62,438 nucleotides of DNA from Litchfieldia stipae (GTDB lineage: Bacteria; Bacillota; Bacilli; Bacillales; Bacillaceae_L), in NCBI RefSeq assembly GCF_014837155.1, contig NZ_JACYHA010000021.1, forward strand, positions 1 to 62,438. The letters are read 5' to 3'. Of this stretch, positions 59,096-62,438 are shown piece after piece. The stretch's first letter is position 1; each line of letters starts with the position of its first letter. Below the pieces are notes generated by a model. The model had not been told where the DNA came from. It searched no databases and saw nothing but the letters and a program-made list of their open reading frames with translations. The translations under genes were made by a program, and so were the position numbers.

Positions 59096-60189
59096 GATTC
59101 ATCGACCTCCATGCTATTAGTCTTTTTTTCTTCTAGCTCTAATCTTTCTCTAATTAAAGTGGCTCTTCTAATATCTCTTTCATTTGGTCTCAGCGCCCCA
59201 CCAGCGTATAATTGCAGAAACCCTGGTTGAGTCAATATCATTAATTCATTTAAGATATTACTTGATAAATTTTTGATATATCCCAAGTCTATCCCTAAGC
59301 GCACATCTGATAAGCATTTAGCTGCTTCCTTTGATTCGATAATACGGCTATTTGCTAATACACCATATGAGCGGTACACCCGGTCTTCTAATTGTATGTT
59401 TGAAGTCTTAACTAATGCGTCTCTTGCAGAACGTTCTTGAGAAATTAACTGACTTACGACACTTTTCAAGTCCCCTACAATATCTTCTTCTGTCTTTCCT
59501 AAGGTAATCTGATTTGAGATTTGAAAGATGTTCCCTAAAGCTTCACTACCCTCACCATAGGTCCCTCTGACAACTAGACCTAATTGATTAATTGCCGGAA
59601 TAATTCTACTCATTTGCTGTGTCAAAATTAACGCAGGTAAGTGCATCATGACAGATGCTCTTAGACCCGTTCCAACGTTTGTTGGACAGCTTGTTAAATA
59701 TCCTCTTTTTTCATCAAAGGCATAATCTACCTTTGTCTCGATCCAATCATCCAATTCATTTGCCGTCTTCAAAGCTTCTTCAAGCTGAAATCCAGGATAT
59801 AAGCATTGAATTCTGACATGATCTTCTTCATTGATCATGATACTAATCTCTTCATTCTCAGATAACAGACATGCTCCAAATGGGGAGTCCTCTGCCAGAT
59901 GTGGACTAATAAGATGTTTCTCAACTAATACTCGTTTCTCAATTGGTTGTAGCTCATTCATATCTAACAGTTCTAATTCTCCAATATTGGAAAAATACTT
60001 ATTTGAAAATTGCCCAGAAAATAATTGAATAACACTCTTTGCATCTTCATTTGTTGCTAGAGTTGGAAACAACGTATGCTCTAGATTTCTTGCTAATCGA
60101 ATACGTGAGCTTAATACAATATCCATCTCTGGACCATCCTGATTCATCCAAGAACTAATTGCCTTATCAATAAATCGTTCGAGCGACAT
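59092..60189 (-). CDS. mcsB: Protein arginine kinase McsB
   Basis: Phosphorylates arginine residues to mark proteins for ClpCP. The 365-residue protein is related to guanidino kinases, with [16 protein letters not shown] near the N-terminus, [21 protein letters not shown], and the regulatory [16 protein letters not shown] pArg region at the C-terminus. It starts 3 bp after mcsA and overlaps clpC by 4 bp. Confidence 0.97.
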   Translation of the reverse strand: MSLERFIDKAISSWMNQDGPEMDIVLSSRIRLARNLEHTLFPTLATNEDAKSVIQLFSGQFSNKYFSNIGELELLDMNELQPIEKRVLVEKHLISPHLAEDSPFGACLLSENEEISIMINEEDHVRIQCLYPGFQLEEALKTANELDDWIETKVDYAFDEKRGYLTSCPTNVGTGLRASVMMHLPALILTQQMSRIIPAINQLGLVVRGTYGEGSEALGNIFQISNQITLGKTEEDIVGDLKSVVSQLISQERSARDALVKTSNIQLEDRVYRSYGVLANSRIIESKEAAKCLSDVRLGIDLGYIKNLSSNILNELMILTQPGFLQLYAGGALRPNERDIRRATLIRERLELEEKKTNSMEVDES

Positions 60190-60192
60190 AGA

Positions 60193-60741
60193 TTATTGCT
60201 CCCCCTCTCTATGTTCACTTACACTTCGTTCTAATGCTCTTACTTCATCTCTAATTTCCGCAGCCTTTTCAAATTCTTCAAGGCTAATGTATTCTTGTAG
60301 CTTTCCTTTTAATTCAGCAATTTGCTTACGAATGTGGATACTTCCTCCAATTCTCTTTGGAATCTTTCCATTATGAGTTGTATTCCCACTATGAACTCTT
60401 TTTAGAATTGGATTTAACTGATCTCCAAATGTTTTATAACAATTTGAACAACCAAATCGTCCAACCTTCGCAAACTGTTGAAAAGTCATTTTGCACTTTT
60501 CACACTGTAGCACTTCACTCTTTTGAAATGCATCCTTCGTTGGTTCAGAAATCTGAGGTTCTATATTTAATAAACCAGATAACAGGTTATGAATGGAGAA
60601 TCCATTATTTCCTGAGAACATCAGCATTTCCCCCTTATCCTGGGCACAATGCTCGCAAATATGAACTTCAGTCTTATCACCATTCACTATTTTCGTAAAA
60701 TGTAGCGTTGCTGGTCTTTTTTTACATTCCTGACAAATCAT
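60193..60741 (-). CDS. mcsA: McsA, activator of McsB
   Basis: A 182-residue zinc protein that activates McsB. It has four CxxC pairs (CQEC, CEHC, CEKC, CSNC) and a C-terminal UVR domain (ISLEEFEKAAEIRDEVRALE). The ATG at 60741 gives the family start MICQECKKRPA, with GAGAGG about 10 bases upstream; the in-frame extension to 60762 is rejected. Confidence 0.95.
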   Translation of the reverse strand: MICQECKKRPATLHFTKIVNGDKTEVHICEHCAQDKGEMLMFSGNNGFSIHNLLSGLLNIEPQISEPTKDAFQKSEVLQCEKCKMTFQQFAKVGRFGCSNCYKTFGDQLNPILKRVHSGNTTHNGKIPKRIGGSIHIRKQIAELKGKLQEYISLEEFEKAAEIRDEVRALERSVSEHREGEQ

Positions 60742-60783
60742 AAATTTCACCTCTCTAATCATTCAAGAAGAAATTTCATTTTA

Positions 60784-61245
60784 TTATTTATACATTAGTG
60801 ACTTTAGCATTGCGTTTAACATCCTTGCTCTCAGCTCATCTCGATATGGTAGCTCTAAGAAAAGGACTGACCGATCAATCACGCTTAGCATTATTTTGGC
60901 TTCTCGGTCTGATATGATGCCTTCTTCAACTAGGCGAAAAATCACATCCTCTGCACTTGCTTGACTTACTCGATTCTCAATTAAATGGACCAATTGTTTA
61001 ATAAGGTGTGCATCATCATTGGTTTTCACCTTCATTATGCGAATATAGCCGCCCCCACCACGTTTACTTTCTACTAAATACCCACGTTCAAGAGTAAAGC
61101 GTGTATTAATTACGTAATTAATTTGAGATGGGACACATTCGAATTGTTCTGCCACTTCACTTCTTTTAATCTCCACAATATCTCGGTCACTTAATTCAAG
61201 TACCTGCTTTAAATACTGCTCAATGATATCAGAAATATTTCGCAC
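60784..61245 (-). CDS. ctsR: Transcriptional repressor CtsR
   Basis: Class III heat-shock repressor of clpP, clpE and the clpC operon. The 153-residue protein has the winged helix (CVPSQINYVINTRFTLERGY) and the glycine-rich wing ESKRGGGGYIRI that acts as thermosensor. The GTG at 61245 is preceded by GTGGAG; an upstream GTG at 61263 lacks a site. It represses its own promoter, where a CtsR box is visible. Confidence 0.96.
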   Translation of the reverse strand: MRNISDIIEQYLKQVLELSDRDIVEIKRSEVAEQFECVPSQINYVINTRFTLERGYLVESKRGGGGYIRIMKVKTNDDAHLIKQLVHLIENRVSQASAEDVIFRLVEEGIISDREAKIMLSVIDRSVLFLELPYRDELRARMLNAMLKSLMYK

Positions 61246-61263
61246 TCTGGCTCCACACCCCAC

Positions 61264-61286
61264 CTTGACTTTGACTATATTTGACT
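61264..61286 (-). promoter_or_regulatory. CtsR operator with a third partial half-site
   Basis: The minus strand carries AGTCAAA-TAT-AGTCAAA (61270-61286), an exact match to the tandem heptad CtsR consensus RGTCAAANANRGTCAAA. A third copy, AGTCAAG (61264-61270), shares one base with the second heptad. It covers the expected transcription start, so binding should block the ctsR operon. Confidence 0.93.
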
Positions 61287-61294
61287 ATAACAAT

Positions 61295-61323
61295 ACTATA
61301 AATTGAATTAAAAAAATTTTCAA
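61295..61323 (-). promoter_or_regulatory. Sigma-A promoter of ctsR-mcsA-mcsB-clpC
   Basis: TTGAAA (61318-61323) and TATAGT (61295-61300) are 17 bp apart on the minus strand, 8 bp upstream of the CtsR box. Confidence 0.85.
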
Positions 61324-61447
61324 CTATTGTGACTGATACCTTTACTATCCTATCCAAAAAAATCTGTTTACAAAACATCTTTTATATTTATTATATGTCT
61401 GTTTTTCATACATTTGCTTAGTAAGTATAAATTGATTGTTTTAACAT

Positions 61448-61472
61448 AAGTATTTCATAATAAGAAATACTT
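61448..61472. repeat. 9-bp inverted repeat upstream of the mgtC-like gene
   Basis: AAGTATTTC (61448-61456) and GAAATACTT (61464-61472) are perfect complements 7 bp apart, 49 bp before the start codon. It could be an operator or leader hairpin; nothing links it to a known regulator. Confidence 0.6.
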
Positions 61473-61521
61473 TATATATATGTCTTTTATCTAACGCATT
61501 AATGATTCAGGAGGGGGATTA

Positions 61522-62241
61522 GTGGCGTTTATTACAGATGAAATGATCACATCAACGATTCGTCTATCACTTATTGTGTTATTAAGTGGATTAATCGGAA
61601 TTGAACGAGAAATGAAAAATCACCCTGCTGGTTTAAGAACTCATATCCTAGTTGGAGTAGGCTCTTGCTTATTAATGCTCGTATCAATTTTTGGATTTGA
61701 GGACTACTTAACAGAACATCCAAAGTTAGTTGGGTATGATCCAAGTAGGATACCTTCCTATGTCATCTCAGGTATAGGATTCTTAGGCGCAGGAACGATC
61801 TTAGTTCATCGTGGGATTACAGTAAAAGGTTTAACAACAGCAGCAAGCATCTGGGTAGTTGCAGGGTTAGGATTGGTTGTTGGGATTGGCATGTTTTTTG
61901 AGGCAATTTTAACAACAATTATTATTATTACAACGCTCTTTTTCTTAAATAAATTAGAAGCACTATATAAAAATAAAGTAAAAGGTGAAAAATTTATACA
62001 ACTCACTCTCGTCGTCAAACAACAAATAGGTAATTTAACCATTCTGAGTGATTTAATTGCTAAAGAAAAAATTGAAATTGTTGAAATTGATTCAGAGGAG
62101 TATGATACTCAAAACCTTGGTTTGGTGAAGTATACTCTTCTTGTAAAAATCCCAAAGAAAGCAAGCAAACAAATTATAGTGGAGAAGCTTCAAAAATTAA
62201 GTATTGTTCATCGAGTTAAGGTGAAAAATGCTAGTAATTAA
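61522..62241 (+). CDS. MgtC/SapB-family membrane protein
   Basis: A 239-residue protein with about four or five N-terminal transmembrane helices (about 12-145) and a soluble C-terminal domain (about 150-239). Family marks are LLSGLIGIEREMKNHPAGLRTH split near residues 20-42 and GIGFLGAGTILV. MgtC relatives help cells cope with low magnesium and in pathogens affect F-type ATPase; the role here is unknown. The start is GTG at 61522 with AGGAGGGGG upstream. It is divergent from ctsR and reads toward an rRNA operon end. Confidence 0.88.
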   Translation: MAFITDEMITSTIRLSLIVLLSGLIGIEREMKNHPAGLRTHILVGVGSCLLMLVSIFGFEDYLTEHPKLVGYDPSRIPSYVISGIGFLGAGTILVHRGITVKGLTTAASIWVVAGLGLVVGIGMFFEAILTTIIIITTLFFLNKLEALYKNKVKGEKFIQLTLVVKQQIGNLTILSDLIAKEKIEIVEIDSEEYDTQNLGLVKYTLLVKIPKKASKQIIVEKLQKLSIVHRVKVKNASN

Positions 62242-62244
62242 GGC

Positions 62245-62283
62245 AAGGGTAGCTAGTATTCCTTGCTTACCCTTTTGATTTTT
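62245..62283 (+). terminator. Terminator of the mgtC-like gene
   Basis: AAGGGTA (62245-62251) pairs with TACCCTT (62268-62274), followed by TTGATTTTT. An alternative stem GCAAGG/CCTTGC overlaps it. Confidence 0.75.
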
Positions 62284-62290
62284 CACACAC

Positions 62291-62320
62291 AAAAAAGACT
62301 AGTTCATTAATGAACTAGTC
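62291..62320 (-). terminator. Terminator of the upstream rRNA operon
   Basis: A perfect inverted repeat (GACTAGTTCATT followed by its exact complement, 62297-62320) ends in six T residues on the minus strand, 9 bases past the 5S 3' end. Confidence 0.93.
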
Positions 62321-62329
62321 TCCTCTGTT

Positions 62330-62438
62330 GCCTAGCGACGTCCTACTCTCACAGGGGGAGTCCCCCAACTACCATCGGCGCTGAAGAGCTTAACTTCCGT
62401 GTTCGGTATGGGAACGGGTGTGACCTCTTCGCCAAAAT
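62330..62438 (-). rRNA. 5S ribosomal RNA, 5' end cut off by the window
   Basis: The complement carries the conserved 5S core (GAAGAGGTCACACCCGTTCC, ATACCGAACACGGAAGTTAA, GAGAGTAGGACGTCGC). About 109 bases are present; the first few are beyond the right edge. It is the last gene of an rRNA operon in the same orientation as the ribosomal block. Confidence 0.97.

Noticed and set aside
61342-61521. M-box magnesium riboswitch upstream of the mgtC-like gene
   Set aside because: The segment is short and AT-rich and shows none of the conserved M-box stems or a terminator.

Overview
The window comes from the chromosome of a low-GC, endospore-forming Bacillota, almost certainly a member of the Bacillaceae. 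Spore genes (gerD, kbaA, cwlD, pdaB), sigH, ctsR-mcsA-mcsB-clpC, a Cys T-box, L10 and L13 leaders and AGGAGG-type ribosome binding sites all point there. The gene order closely follows the origin-proximal ribosomal region of Bacillus subtilis. Nearly everything is read from the minus strand, so the biological order runs from the right end to the left end. No species can be named from the sequence alone. The block sits between two rRNA operons of the same orientation: the 3' part of a 5S gene with its terminator at the right end, and tandem promoters plus the first bases of a 16S gene at the left end. Layout in transcription order (right to left): 5S rRNA; a divergent MgtC-family gene (+ strand); the CtsR-controlled ctsR-mcsA-mcsB-clpC operon; radA-disA; yacL; ispD-ispF-gltX; a Cys T-box then cysE-cysS-mrnC-rlmB-yacP; sigH; rpmG-secE-nusG; rplK-rplA; the L10 leader with rplJ-rplL; ybxB; rpoB-rpoC; ybxF-rpsL-rpsG-fusA-tuf; a 1.3 kb non-coding gap with a tandem repeat array; the S10-spc-alpha cluster from rpsJ to rplQ; ecfA1-ecfA2-ecfT-truA; rplM-rpsI; an inserted ECF sigma/anti-sigma pair (+ strand); ybaK-cwlD-salA; gerD (+), kbaA (-), pdaB (+); a small hypothetical gene; and the next rRNA operon. 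Together these genes supply ribosomes, RNA polymerase, translation and elongation factors, protein export (SecY, SecE), energy-coupled vitamin uptake, cysteine and isoprenoid synthesis, c-di-AMP signalling, stress proteolysis and spore formation or germination. Regulation that can be read from the bases includes a CtsR box, a T-box, L10 and L13 leaders, many sigma-A promoters with 17-18 bp spacers, a good sigma-G promoter for gerD, and many intrinsic terminators. The least ordinary parts are (1) an array of 15 units at a nearly exact 52 bp period between the tuf terminator and the S10 promoters, where most units can form a hairpin and a 156 bp higher-order period is visible; (2) a riboswitch-like leader with crossing alternative pairings in front of ispD; (3) an ECF sigma/anti-sigma pair inserted into the ribosomal block; and (4) a nested, branched terminator-like structure between clpC and radA. 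The housekeeping genes look intact, with no frameshifts, insertion sequences, tRNAs or CRISPR arrays seen.
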